NCBI RefSeq assembly: GCF_011752565.1
Contig: NZ_VWXK01000037.1
Span: 1 to 56,992 of the forward strand
Length of the DNA stretch: 56,992 bases
Origin: Pantoea sp. Ap-967
GTDB taxonomy: Bacteria > Pseudomonadota > Gammaproteobacteria > Pseudomonadales > Pseudomonadaceae
Direction of reading: 5' to 3'
Positions within the stretch are counted from its first letter, which is position 1; every line of letters begins with the position of its first letter. Positions 23,952 to 32,826 of the stretch are shown here, piece after piece. The notes beneath the pieces were generated by a model that made no database searches, had not been told where the DNA came from, and worked only from the letters and a program-made list of their open reading frames with translations. Position numbers and translations under genes: made by a program.

Positions 23952-25733
23952 ATGACAGCGGACAACGCTATTTTCATTCCGCCCTACAAGGCAGACGACC
24001 AGGATGTGGTCGTCGAACTGCACAACCGTTTTGGCGCCGACGCATTCGTCGCCCAGGAAACCCGCACCGGCATGCCCGTGCTGTGGGTCAAGCGCGCCCA
24101 GCTCAAGGAAGTGCTGAGCTTCCTGCGCGGCGTGGCCAAGCCATACAGCATGCTGTACGACCTGCACGGCGTCGACGAACGCCTGCGCACCCAGCGCCGT
24201 GGCCTGCCAGCCGCCGACTTCAGCGTGTTCTACCACCTGCTGTCGGTCGAGCGTAACAGCGACGTGATGATCAAGGTGTCGCTCAGCGAAGGCGACCTGA
24301 ACCTGCCGACCGTGACCGGTATCTGGCCGAACGCCAACTGGTACGAGCGCGAAGTGTGGGACATGTTCGGCATCGACTTCGCCGGCCACCCGCACCTGAG
24401 CCGCATCATGATGCCGCCCACCTGGGAAGGCCACCCGCTGCGCAAGGACTACCCGGCCCGCGCCACCGAGTTCGACCCCTACAGCCTGACCCTGGCCAAG
24501 CAGCAGCTCGAAGAGGAATCGGCACGTTTCAACCCTGAAGCCTGGGGCATGAAGCGCCACGGCGCCAACGAGGACTACATGTTCCTCAACCTGGGCCCGA
24601 ACCACCCTTCAGCCCACGGCGCCTTCCGTATCGTGCTGCAGCTGGACGGTGAAGAGATCGTCGACTGCGTGCCCGACATCGGCTACCACCACCGTGGCGC
24701 CGAAAAAATGGCCGAGCGCCAGTCCTGGCACAGCTTCATCCCCTACACCGACCGTATCGACTACCTCGGCGGGGTGATGAACAACCTGCCGTACGTGCTC
24801 GCGGTGGAGAAGCTGGCCGGCATCCAGGTGCCGCAGAAGGTCGACGTGATCCGCATCATGTTGGCCGAGTTCTTCCGCATCACCAGCCACCTGCTGTTCC
24901 TGGGTACCTACATCCAGGACGTTGGCGCCATGACCCCGGTGTTCTTCACCTTCACCGACCGCCAGCGCGCCTACACCGTGATCGAGGCGATCACCGGTTT
25001 CCGCCTGCACCCGGCCTGGTACCGCATCGGTGGCGTCGCCCACGACCTGCCGCGCGGCTGGGACAAGCTGGTCAAGGACTTCGTCGAATGGCTGCCCAAG
25101 CGCCTGGACGAATACACCAAGGCGGCCCTGCAGAACAGCATCCTCAAGGGCCGTACCATCGGCGTTGCCGCGTACAACACCAAGGAAGCCCTGGAATGGG
25201 GTACCACCGGTGCCGGCCTGCGTTCCACCGGTTGCGACTTCGACCTGCGTAAAGCCCGCCCCTACTCCGGCTACGAGAATTTCGAGTTCGAAGTACCGCT
25301 GGCCCACAACGGCGATGCCTACGACCGCTGCATGGTCCGTGTCGAGGAGATGCGCCAGAGTATCCGCATCATCGACCAGTGCCTGCGCAACATGCCGGAA
25401 GGCCCGTACAAGGCGGACCACCCGCTGACCACGCCGCCGCCGAAAGAGCGCACCCTGCAGCACATCGAAACCCTGATCACGCACTTCCTGCAAGTCTCGT
25501 GGGGCCCGGTGATGCCGGCCAACGAGTCGTTCCAGATGATCGAGGCGACCAAGGGCATCAACAGTTACTACCTGACGAGCGATGGCGGCACCATGAGCTA
25601 CCGCACCCGGATCCGTACCCCGAGCTACCCGCACCTGCAGCAGATCCCTTCGGTGATCAAAGGCAGCATGGTCGCCGACCTCATTGCGTACCTGGGCAGT
25701 ATCGACTTCGTTATGGCTGACGTGGACCGCTAA
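23952..25733 (+). CDS. nuoCD: NADH-quinone oxidoreductase subunit C/D fusion
   Basis: A 593-residue fused subunit, as in E. coli and pseudomonads. The N-terminal NuoC part (about residues 1-180) contains NANWYEREVWDMFGI and HPLRKDYP. The NuoD part (from about residue 195) has LGPNHPSAHGAFRI, HRGAEKMAE and the C-terminal segment ending SIDFVMADVDR. It forms most of the quinone-binding pocket together with NuoB. It ends two bases before nuoE. Confidence 0.97.
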   Translation: MTADNAIFIPPYKADDQDVVVELHNRFGADAFVAQETRTGMPVLWVKRAQLKEVLSFLRGVAKPYSMLYDLHGVDERLRTQRRGLPAADFSVFYHLLSVERNSDVMIKVSLSEGDLNLPTVTGIWPNANWYEREVWDMFGIDFAGHPHLSRIMMPPTWEGHPLRKDYPARATEFDPYSLTLAKQQLEEESARFNPEAWGMKRHGANEDYMFLNLGPNHPSAHGAFRIVLQLDGEEIVDCVPDIGYHHRGAEKMAERQSWHSFIPYTDRIDYLGGVMNNLPYVLAVEKLAGIQVPQKVDVIRIMLAEFFRITSHLLFLGTYIQDVGAMTPVFFTFTDRQRAYTVIEAITGFRLHPAWYRIGGVAHDLPRGWDKLVKDFVEWLPKRLDEYTKAALQNSILKGRTIGVAAYNTKEALEWGTTGAGLRSTGCDFDLRKARPYSGYENFEFEVPLAHNGDAYDRCMVRVEEMRQSIRIIDQCLRNMPEGPYKADHPLTTPPPKERTLQHIETLITHFLQVSWGPVMPANESFQMIEATKGINSYYLTSDGGTMSYRTRIRTPSYPHLQQIPSVIKGSMVADLIAYLGSIDFVMADVDR

Positions 25734-25735
25734 GC

Positions 25736-26233
25736 ATGAACAGCACGCTTATCCAGACAGACCGTTTCGCCCTGAGCGAAACCGAGCGCTCGGCCATCGA
25801 GCACGAAATGCATCACTACGAGGACCCGCGCGCGGCGTCCATCGAAGCCCTGAAGATCGTCCAGAAAGAACGTGGCTGGGTGCCGGACGGCGCCATCCAC
25901 GCCATCGGCGAAGTGCTGGGCATCCCGGCCAGCGACGTCGAGGGTGTGGCCACCTTCTACAGCCAGATCTTCCGCCAGCCGGTGGGCCGCCACATCATCC
26001 GTGTGTGCGACAGCATGGTCTGCTACATCGGCGGCCACGAATCGGTGGTCAGCCAGATCCAGAACGAGCTGGGCATCGGCCTGGGCCAAACCACCGCGGA
26101 CGGGCGTTTCACCCTGCTGCCGGTGTGCTGCCTGGGCAACTGCGACAAGGCCCCGGCCCTGATGATCGACGACGACACCTTCGGCGACGTGCAGCCGGCC
26201 GGTGTTTCCAAACTGCTGGAGGGTTACGTATGA
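25736..26233 (+). CDS. nuoE: NADH-quinone oxidoreductase subunit E
   Basis: A 165-residue peripheral subunit with a thioredoxin-like fold carrying the [2Fe-2S] cluster N1a. The four ligands are in VCDSMVCYIGG and CCLGNCDKAP. It is part of the NADH dehydrogenase module with NuoF and NuoG. Its TGA overlaps the ATG of nuoF (ATGA), so the two are translationally coupled. Confidence 0.97.
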   Translation: MNSTLIQTDRFALSETERSAIEHEMHHYEDPRAASIEALKIVQKERGWVPDGAIHAIGEVLGIPASDVEGVATFYSQIFRQPVGRHIIRVCDSMVCYIGGHESVVSQIQNELGIGLGQTTADGRFTLLPVCCLGNCDKAPALMIDDDTFGDVQPAGVSKLLEGYV

Positions 26234-27591
26234 CCATTACTTCCTTCGGCCCGGCCAACCGCATCGCGCGTACGGCCGAAACCCACCCGCTGACCTGGCG
26301 CCTGCGTGATGACGGCGAGCCGGTATGGCTGGCCGAGTACGAGTCGAAGAACGGCTACGCCGCCGCGCGCAAGGCGCTGGCCGAGATGTCCGCCGACGAC
26401 ATCGTGCAAAGCGTCAAGGACTCCGGCCTCAAGGGCCGTGGCGGCGCGGGCTTCCCCACGGGTGTGAAGTGGGGCCTGATGCCCAAAGACGAGTCCATGA
26501 ACATCCGCTACCTGCTGTGCAACGCGGACGAAATGGAGCCCAACACCTGGAAGGACCGCATGCTGATGGAGCAACAGCCCCATCTGCTGGTCGAGGGCAT
26601 GCTGATCAGCGCCCGCGCCCTGAAGGCCTACCGTGGCTACATCTTCCTGCGTGGCGAATACACCACGGCCGCGAAGAACCTCAACCGCGCCATCGATGAA
26701 GCCAAGGCCGCAGGCCTGCTGGGCAAGAACATCCTGGGCAGCGGCTTCGACTTCGAGCTGTTCGTGCACACCGGCGCCGGGCGTTACATCTGCGGTGAAG
26801 AAACCGCGCTGATCAACTCCCTGGAAGGCCGCCGCGCCAACCCGCGCTCCAAGCCGCCCTTCCCTGCCGCCGTGGGCGTGTGGGGCAAGCCGACCTGCGT
26901 GAACAACGTCGAAACCCTGTGCAACGTGCCGGCCATCGTCGCCAACGGCAACGACTGGTACAAGTCGCTGGCCCGTGAAGGCAGCGAAGACCACGGCACC
27001 AAGCTGATGGGCTTCTCCGGCAAGGTGAAGAACCCAGGCCTGTGGGAACTGCCGTTCGGCGTCACCGCCCGCGAGCTGTTCGAAGACTACGCCGGCGGCA
27101 TGCGCGACGGCTTCAAGCTCAAGTGCTGGCAGCCAGGCGGCGCCGGTACTGGCTTCCTGCTGCCCGAGCACCTCGACGCGCAGATGTACGCCGGTGGCAT
27201 CGCCAAGGTCGGCACCCGGATGGGTACGGGCCTGGCCATGGCGGTGGACGACAGCATCAACATGGTGTCGCTGCTGCGCAACATGGAGGAGTTCTTCGCC
27301 CGCGAATCGTGCGGCTGGTGCACCCCATGCCGCGACGGCCTGCCATGGAGCGTGAAGATGCTGCGCGCACTGGAAAAAGGCCAGGGCCGCGCCGAAGACA
27401 TCGAGACGCTGCTGGGGCTGGTCAACTTCCTCGGCCCAGGCCGCACCTTCTGTGCTCACGCACCAGGTGCCGTCGAGCCATTGGGCAGTGCCATCAAGTA
27501 CTTCCGGTCGGAGTTCGAGGCAGGTGTGGCGCCCGAAAGCGCTGGCACCCTGCGCCCTAACCTGGCCAAGCCGATCGTGGTCGGCGCATAA
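26230..27591 (+). CDS. nuoF: NADH-quinone oxidoreductase subunit F
   Basis: A 453-residue NADH-oxidising subunit. The glycine-rich GLKGRGGAGFPTGVKW region and the GAGRYICGEETALINSLEG stretch bind NADH and FMN. ESCGWCTPCRDG plus a later Cys in GRTFCAHA hold the [4Fe-4S] cluster N3. The ATG at 26230 overlaps the nuoE stop codon. A 133-bp gap with a possible hairpin pair separates it from nuoG, unusual inside this tightly packed operon. Confidence 0.97.
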   Translation: MTITSFGPANRIARTAETHPLTWRLRDDGEPVWLAEYESKNGYAAARKALAEMSADDIVQSVKDSGLKGRGGAGFPTGVKWGLMPKDESMNIRYLLCNADEMEPNTWKDRMLMEQQPHLLVEGMLISARALKAYRGYIFLRGEYTTAAKNLNRAIDEAKAAGLLGKNILGSGFDFELFVHTGAGRYICGEETALINSLEGRRANPRSKPPFPAAVGVWGKPTCVNNVETLCNVPAIVANGNDWYKSLAREGSEDHGTKLMGFSGKVKNPGLWELPFGVTARELFEDYAGGMRDGFKLKCWQPGGAGTGFLLPEHLDAQMYAGGIAKVGTRMGTGLAMAVDDSINMVSLLRNMEEFFARESCGWCTPCRDGLPWSVKMLRALEKGQGRAEDIETLLGLVNFLGPGRTFCAHAPGAVEPLGSAIKYFRSEFEAGVAPESAGTLRPNLAKPIVVGA

Positions 27592-27602
27592 CAAGATGAT
27601 TA

Positions 27603-27637
27603 GGCGGGTGGTCCGTGCCACTCGCCAGCGTACTGGC
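27603..27637 (+). other. Two overlapping hairpins between nuoF and nuoG
   Basis: GGCGGGTGG (27603-27611) pairs with CCACTCGCC (27618-27626). GCCAG (27624-27628) pairs with CTGGC (27633-27637). The two stems share 27624-27626 and cannot form fully together. No T run follows. It may be a processing or attenuation site. Confidence 0.35.
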
Positions 27638-27724
27638 AGGCCCAACCTGATTGTGGCGTGCCGCACGCTCACCGATTTCCATTAGCCACGCCCGCTCACG
27701 CGGGCCAACGAAGAACTTTGAACA

Positions 27725-30439
27725 ATGGCCACTATCCACGTAGACGGCAAAGCGCTCGAAGTCAACGGTGCAGACAACCTGTTACAGGCGTGTCTGTCAC
27801 TGGGCCTCGACATCCCCTATTTCTGCTGGCACCCGGCGCTCGGTAGCGTCGGCGCCTGCCGGCAGTGTGCGGTCAAGCAGTACACCGACGAGAACGACAC
27901 CCGTGGTCGTATCGTCATGTCCTGCATGACCCCTGCCTCCGACGGCACCTGGATTTCCATCGATGACGATGAGTCCAAGGCGTTTCGCGCCAGCGTCGTC
28001 GAATGGCTGATGACCAACCACCCGCACGACTGCCCGGTGTGCGAGGAAGGCGGCCACTGCCACCTGCAGGACATGACGGTAATGACCGGCCACAACGAGC
28101 GCCGCTACCGTTTCACCAAGCGTACCCACCAGAACCAGGACCTCGGCCCGTTCATCGCCCATGAGATGAACCGCTGCATCGCCTGCTACCGCTGCGTGCG
28201 CTACTACAAGGACTACGCCGGTGGTACCGACCTGGGCGTATATGGCGCCCACGACAACGTGTACTTCGGCCGCGTCGAAGACGGCGTGCTGGAAAGCGAG
28301 TTCTCCGGCAACCTGACCGAGGTCTGCCCAACCGGTGTGTTCACCGACAAGACCCACTCCGAGCGCTACAACCGCAAGTGGGACATGCAGTTCGCCCCAA
28401 GCATCTGCCACGGCTGCTCCAGCGGCTGCAACATCAGCCCGGGCGAGCGCTATGGCGAACTGCGCCGGATCGAGAACCGTTTCAACGGCTCGGTCAACCA
28501 GTACTTCCTGTGCGACCGCGGCCGCTTCGGCTACGGCTACGTCAACCGCAAGGACCGCCCGCGCCAGCCTTACCTGGCCGACGGCACCAAGCTGAGCCTG
28601 GACGCCGCCCTGGACAAGGCCGCCGACCTGCTGCGCGGCCGTACCATCGTCGGTATCGGCTCGCCACGCGCCAGCCTGGAAAGCAACTACGGCCTGCGTG
28701 AGCTGGTGGGCGCCGACTACTTCTACAGCGGTATGGAAGCCGGCGAGCTGGCCCGTGTGCGCCTGGCCCTGAACGTGCTGAACAACAGCCCGCTGCCGGT
28801 GCCGACCCTGCGCGACATCGAAGACCACGACGCCGTGTTCGTGCTCGGTGAAGACCTGACCCAAACCGCTGCCCGCGTTGCCCTGGCCGTGCGCCAGGCC
28901 ACCAAGGGCAAGGCCGAGGCCATGGCCGAAGCGATGAAAGTGCAGCCGTGGCTCGACGCTGCGGTGAAGAACATCGGCCAGCACGCGCTGTACCCGCTGT
29001 TCATCGCCTCGCTGGCTGAAACCAAGCTGGACGACGTGGCCGAGGAATGCGTGCACGCAGCCCCTGCCGACCTGGCGCGCCTGGGCTTCGCCGTGGCCAA
29101 CGCCATCGACCCGAGCGCCCCGGCCGTCGAAGGCCTGGACGCAGAAGCCAAGGCCCTGGCCCAGCGCATCGCCGATGCCCTGGTCGCCGCCAAGCGCCCA
29201 CTGGTGGTAGCGGGCACGTCCCTGGCCGACCCTGCGCTGATCGAAGCCGCCGCCAACATCGCCAAGGCCCTGCAACTGCGCGAGAAGAACGGCTCGCTGA
29301 GCCTGGTGGTGCCTGAGGCCAACAGCCTGGGCCTGGCCATGCTCGGCGGCGACTCCGTCGATGCCGCGCTGGACGCTGTAATCAGCGGCAAGGCCGACGC
29401 CATCGTGGTGCTGGAAAACGACCTGTACGCCCGCGTAGCGGCCGCCAAGGTCGACGCTGCCCTGGCTGCGGCCAAGGTGGTGATCGTTGCCGACCACTCC
29501 AAGACCGCGACCCTCGACCGCGCCCACCTGGTGCTGCCAGCGGCCTCGTTCGCCGAAGGCGACGGCACCCTGGTCAGCCAGGAAGGTCGTGCCCAGCGCT
29601 TCTTCCAGGTGTTCGACCCGCAGTACCTGGACAGCAGCATTCAAGTCCACGAAGGCTGGCGCTGGATGCACGCCCTGCGTGCCACCCTGCTCAACAAGCC
29701 GGTCGACTGGACCCAGCTGGACCACGTCACCAGCGCCTGCGCCGAAGCCGCCCCGCAACTGGCCGGCATCGTCAACGCAGCGCCAAGCGCGGCATTCCGC
29801 ATCAAGGGCATGAAGCTCGCCCGTGAGCCGCTGCGCTACTCCGGCCGTACCGCCATGCGCGCCAACATCAGCGTGCACGAGCCACGTACCCCGCAGGACA
29901 AGGACACCGCGTTCGCCTTCTCCATGGAAGGCTACTCGGGCTCGGCCGAACCGCGCCAGCAAGTACCGTTCGCCTGGTCGCCGGGCTGGAACTCGCCACA
30001 GGCCTGGAACAAGTTTCAGGACGAGGTCGGCGGCCACCTGCGTGCCGGTGACCCTGGCGTGCGCCTGATCGAGTCGCAAGGCGACCGCCTGAGCTGGTTC
30101 AACGCCGTTCCAGGCGCCTTCAACCCAGCCCGTGGCACCTGGACGGCGGTTCCGTTCTTCCACCTGTTCGGCAGCGAAGAGAACTCCTCGCGCGCCACCC
30201 CGGTGCAAGAGCGCATCCCGGCCGCCTACGTGGCCCTGGCCAAGTCCGAAGCCGACCGCCTGGGCGTCAACGAAGGTGCCCTGCTGAGCCTGAACGTGGC
30301 TGGCGTGGCCCTGCGCCTGCCGCTGCGCATCAATGAAGCACTGGGCGCAGGCCTGGTGGCCCTGCCCAAAGGCCTGGCCGGCATTCCGCCTGCCATCTTC
30401 GGTGCATCCGTCGAAGGTCTGCAGGAGGCAGCACAATGA
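27725..30439 (+). CDS. nuoG: NADH-quinone oxidoreductase subunit G
   Basis: A 904-residue iron-sulfur subunit. It has the N1b [2Fe-2S] ligands (CWHPALGSVGACRQC, then CMTPA), the His-ligated N5 region HPHDCPVCEEGGHC, and N4 (CIACYRCVRYY with a later CPTG). The extra N7 cluster of the E. coli-type enzyme is supported by ICHGCSSGC followed by FLCDRGRF. The long C-terminal half has the molybdopterin-oxidoreductase fold without the cofactor. The TGA overlaps the nuoH start. Confidence 0.97.
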   Translation: MATIHVDGKALEVNGADNLLQACLSLGLDIPYFCWHPALGSVGACRQCAVKQYTDENDTRGRIVMSCMTPASDGTWISIDDDESKAFRASVVEWLMTNHPHDCPVCEEGGHCHLQDMTVMTGHNERRYRFTKRTHQNQDLGPFIAHEMNRCIACYRCVRYYKDYAGGTDLGVYGAHDNVYFGRVEDGVLESEFSGNLTEVCPTGVFTDKTHSERYNRKWDMQFAPSICHGCSSGCNISPGERYGELRRIENRFNGSVNQYFLCDRGRFGYGYVNRKDRPRQPYLADGTKLSLDAALDKAADLLRGRTIVGIGSPRASLESNYGLRELVGADYFYSGMEAGELARVRLALNVLNNSPLPVPTLRDIEDHDAVFVLGEDLTQTAARVALAVRQATKGKAEAMAEAMKVQPWLDAAVKNIGQHALYPLFIASLAETKLDDVAEECVHAAPADLARLGFAVANAIDPSAPAVEGLDAEAKALAQRIADALVAAKRPLVVAGTSLADPALIEAAANIAKALQLREKNGSLSLVVPEANSLGLAMLGGDSVDAALDAVISGKADAIVVLENDLYARVAAAKVDAALAAAKVVIVADHSKTATLDRAHLVLPAASFAEGDGTLVSQEGRAQRFFQVFDPQYLDSSIQVHEGWRWMHALRATLLNKPVDWTQLDHVTSACAEAAPQLAGIVNAAPSAAFRIKGMKLAREPLRYSGRTAMRANISVHEPRTPQDKDTAFAFSMEGYSGSAEPRQQVPFAWSPGWNSPQAWNKFQDEVGGHLRAGDPGVRLIESQGDRLSWFNAVPGAFNPARGTWTAVPFFHLFGSEENSSRATPVQERIPAAYVALAKSEADRLGVNEGALLSLNVAGVALRLPLRINEALGAGLVALPKGLAGIPPAIFGASVEGLQEAAQ

Positions 30440-31443
30440 GCTGGTTCACCCCCGAAGTGATCGATGTGATCCTCACCGTGGTCCGGGCCGTGGTGGTCCT
30501 GCTCGCGGTGGTGGTCTGCGGCGCGCTGCTCAGCTTCGTCGAGCGCCGCCTGCTGGGCTGGTGGCAGGACCGTTACGGTCCGAACCGCGTCGGCCCGTTC
30601 GGTATGTTCCAGATCGCTGCCGACATGCTGAAGATGTTCTTCAAGGAAGACTGGAACCCGCCCTTCGTCGATCGCATGATCTTCACCCTGGCGCCAGTGG
30701 TGGCCATGAGTGCCCTGCTGATCGCCTTCTGCGTGATTCCGATCACCCCGCTGTGGGGCGTCGCCGACCTGAACATCGGCCTGCTGTTCTTCTTCGCCAT
30801 GGCCGGCCTGTCGGTCTACGCGGTGCTGTTCGCCGGCTGGTCGTCGAACAACAAGTACGCCCTGCTGGGCAGCTTGCGCGCCTCGGCGCAGACCGTGTCG
30901 TACGAAGTGTTCCTGGGCCTGGCGCTGATGGGCGTGGTGGTGCAGGTGGGTTCGTTCAACATGCGCGACATCGTTGAATACCAAGCCCAGAACCTGTGGT
31001 TCATCATTCCGCAGTTCTTCGGTTTCTGCACCTTCTTCATCGCCGGCGTGGCCGTGACTCACCGTCACCCCTTCGACCAGCCAGAAGCGGAACAGGAACT
31101 GGCCGACGGCTACCACATCGAGTATGCCGGCATGAAATGGGGCATGTTCTTCGTCGGTGAGTACATCGGCATCATCCTCATCTCGGCGCTGCTGGTGACC
31201 CTGTTCTTCGGCGGCTGGCACGGCCCGTTCGGCATCCTGCCGCAACTGTCGTTCCTGTGGTTCGCCCTGAAGACCGCGTTCTTCATCATGCTGTTCATCC
31301 TGCTGCGCGCCTCGATCCCGCGCCCACGCTATGACCAGGTGATGGACTTCAGCTGGAAGTTCTGCCTGCCGCTGACCCTGATCAATTTGCTGGTGACCGC
31401 TGCGATCGTGCTCTACAACACGCCAGCCGTCGCGGCCCAGTGA
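30436..31443 (+). CDS. nuoH: NADH-quinone oxidoreductase subunit H
   Basis: A 335-residue membrane subunit at the base of the peripheral arm, forming the quinone entry channel. ERRLLGWWQDRYGPNRVGPFG and the loop RHPFDQPEAEQELADGYHIEY are diagnostic. About eight hydrophobic helices are present. It starts inside the nuoG stop (ATGA overlap) and ends 11 bp before nuoI. Confidence 0.97.
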   Translation: MSWFTPEVIDVILTVVRAVVVLLAVVVCGALLSFVERRLLGWWQDRYGPNRVGPFGMFQIAADMLKMFFKEDWNPPFVDRMIFTLAPVVAMSALLIAFCVIPITPLWGVADLNIGLLFFFAMAGLSVYAVLFAGWSSNNKYALLGSLRASAQTVSYEVFLGLALMGVVVQVGSFNMRDIVEYQAQNLWFIIPQFFGFCTFFIAGVAVTHRHPFDQPEAEQELADGYHIEYAGMKWGMFFVGEYIGIILISALLVTLFFGGWHGPFGILPQLSFLWFALKTAFFIMLFILLRASIPRPRYDQVMDFSWKFCLPLTLINLLVTAAIVLYNTPAVAAQ

Positions 31444-31454
31444 GGATTTGACCC

Positions 31455-32003
31455 ATGTTCAAGTATATCGGCGACATCGTTAAGGGCACCGGCACCCAGC
31501 TGCGCAGCCTGGCAATGGTGTTCTCCCACGGGTTCCGCAAGCGCGACACCCTGCAGTACCCCGAAGAACCCGTGTACCTGCCGCCGCGCTACCGCGGCCG
31601 CATCGTCCTCACCCGCGACCCCGACGGCGAGGAGCGCTGCGTGGCGTGCAACCTCTGCGCGGTGGCCTGCCCGGTTGGCTGCATCTCGCTGCAGAAGGCC
31701 GAAACCGAGGACGGCCGCTGGTACCCGGAGTTCTTCCGCATCAACTTCTCGCGCTGCATCTTCTGCGGCCTGTGTGAAGAAGCGTGCCCGACCACCGCGA
31801 TCCAGCTGACTCCGGATTTCGAAATGGCCGAGTTCAAGCGTCAGGACCTGGTGTACGAGAAAGAAGATCTGCTGATCTCCGGCCCCGGCAAGAACCCTGA
31901 CTACAACTTCTACCGTGTTGCGGGTATGGCGATCGCTGGCAAGCCGAAAGGCGCTGCGCAGAACGAAGCCGAGCCGATCAACGTGAAGAGCTTGCTCCCA
32001 TAA
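31455..32003 (+). CDS. nuoI: NADH-quinone oxidoreductase subunit I
   Basis: A 182-residue ferredoxin-type subunit with two [4Fe-4S] clusters, N6a and N6b. The ligands are in CVACNLCAVACPVGC and CIFCGLCEEACP. It passes electrons from NuoG to N2 in NuoB. The short N-terminal helix packs against the membrane arm in this family. It is followed 10 bp later by nuoJ. Confidence 0.97.
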   Translation: MFKYIGDIVKGTGTQLRSLAMVFSHGFRKRDTLQYPEEPVYLPPRYRGRIVLTRDPDGEERCVACNLCAVACPVGCISLQKAETEDGRWYPEFFRINFSRCIFCGLCEEACPTTAIQLTPDFEMAEFKRQDLVYEKEDLLISGPGKNPDYNFYRVAGMAIAGKPKGAAQNEAEPINVKSLLP

Positions 32004-32013
32004 GGACAGAAAG

Positions 32014-32514
32014 ATGGAATTCGCTTTCTACTTCGCATCCGGGATCGCCGTGGTTTCCACCCTGCGGGTGGTGACCGGGACCAACCCCGTGCACGCCTTG
32101 CTGTACCTGATCATCTCGCTGATTTCCGTTGCGATGATCTTCTTCGCCCTGGGTGCGCCGTTCGCCGGCGCCCTGGAAGTGATCGCCTACGCCGGCGCCA
32201 TCATGGTGCTGTTCGTGTTCGTGGTGATGATGCTCAACCTGGGGCCGGCGTCGGTGGCCCAGGAACGGGGCTGGCTCAAGCCCGGCATCTGGGCAGGGCC
32301 GGTGCTGCTGGCCGCCCTGCTGCTGCTGGAGCTGCTGTACGTGCTGTTCGTCGCGCCAAGCGGCGCGGCCATCAGCGGTACCACCGTGGGCCCGAAAGCA
32401 GTGGGTATCAGCCTGTTCGGCCCGTACCTGCTGGTGGTCGAACTGGCTTCGATGCTGCTGCTTGCGGCAGCCGTCACTGCCTTCCACCTGGGCCGCAACG
32501 AGGCGAAGGAGTAA
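32014..32514 (+). CDS. nuoJ: NADH-quinone oxidoreductase subunit J
   Basis: A 166-residue membrane subunit with five predicted helices. The conserved third helix region EVIAYAGAIMVLFVFVVMML takes part in coupling quinone reduction to the antiporter-like subunits. It ends three bases before nuoK. Confidence 0.96.
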   Translation: MEFAFYFASGIAVVSTLRVVTGTNPVHALLYLIISLISVAMIFFALGAPFAGALEVIAYAGAIMVLFVFVVMMLNLGPASVAQERGWLKPGIWAGPVLLAALLLLELLYVLFVAPSGAAISGTTVGPKAVGISLFGPYLLVVELASMLLLAAAVTAFHLGRNEAKE

Positions 32515-32517
32515 ATC

Positions 32518-32826
32518 ATGGGTGCTATCCCTCTCGAACATGGCCTGGCCGTCGCCGGCATCCTGTTCTGCTTAGGTCTGGTTGGCCTGATGGTCCGCCG
32601 CAACATCCTCTTCGTGCTCATGAGCCTGGAAGTCATGATGAACGCATCTGCCCTGGCGTTCATCGTCGCCGGTGCCCGTTGGGTCCAGCCCGACGGCCAG
32701 ATCATGTTCATTCTGGTGATCAGCCTGGCAGCCGCCGAGGCCAGTATTGGCCTGGCGATCCTGCTGCAGCTGTATCGCCGCTTCCACACTCTCGACATCG
32801 ATGCTGCCAGTGAGATGCGCGGATGA
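32518..32826 (+). CDS. nuoK: NADH-quinone oxidoreductase subunit K
   Basis: A 102-residue membrane subunit with three helices, homologous to MrpC. It carries two conserved membrane glutamates, visible in SLEVMMNA and in AAAEASIGLAILL. The stop overlaps the nuoL ATG. Confidence 0.97.
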   Translation: MGAIPLEHGLAVAGILFCLGLVGLMVRRNILFVLMSLEVMMNASALAFIVAGARWVQPDGQIMFILVISLAAAEASIGLAILLQLYRRFHTLDIDAASEMRG

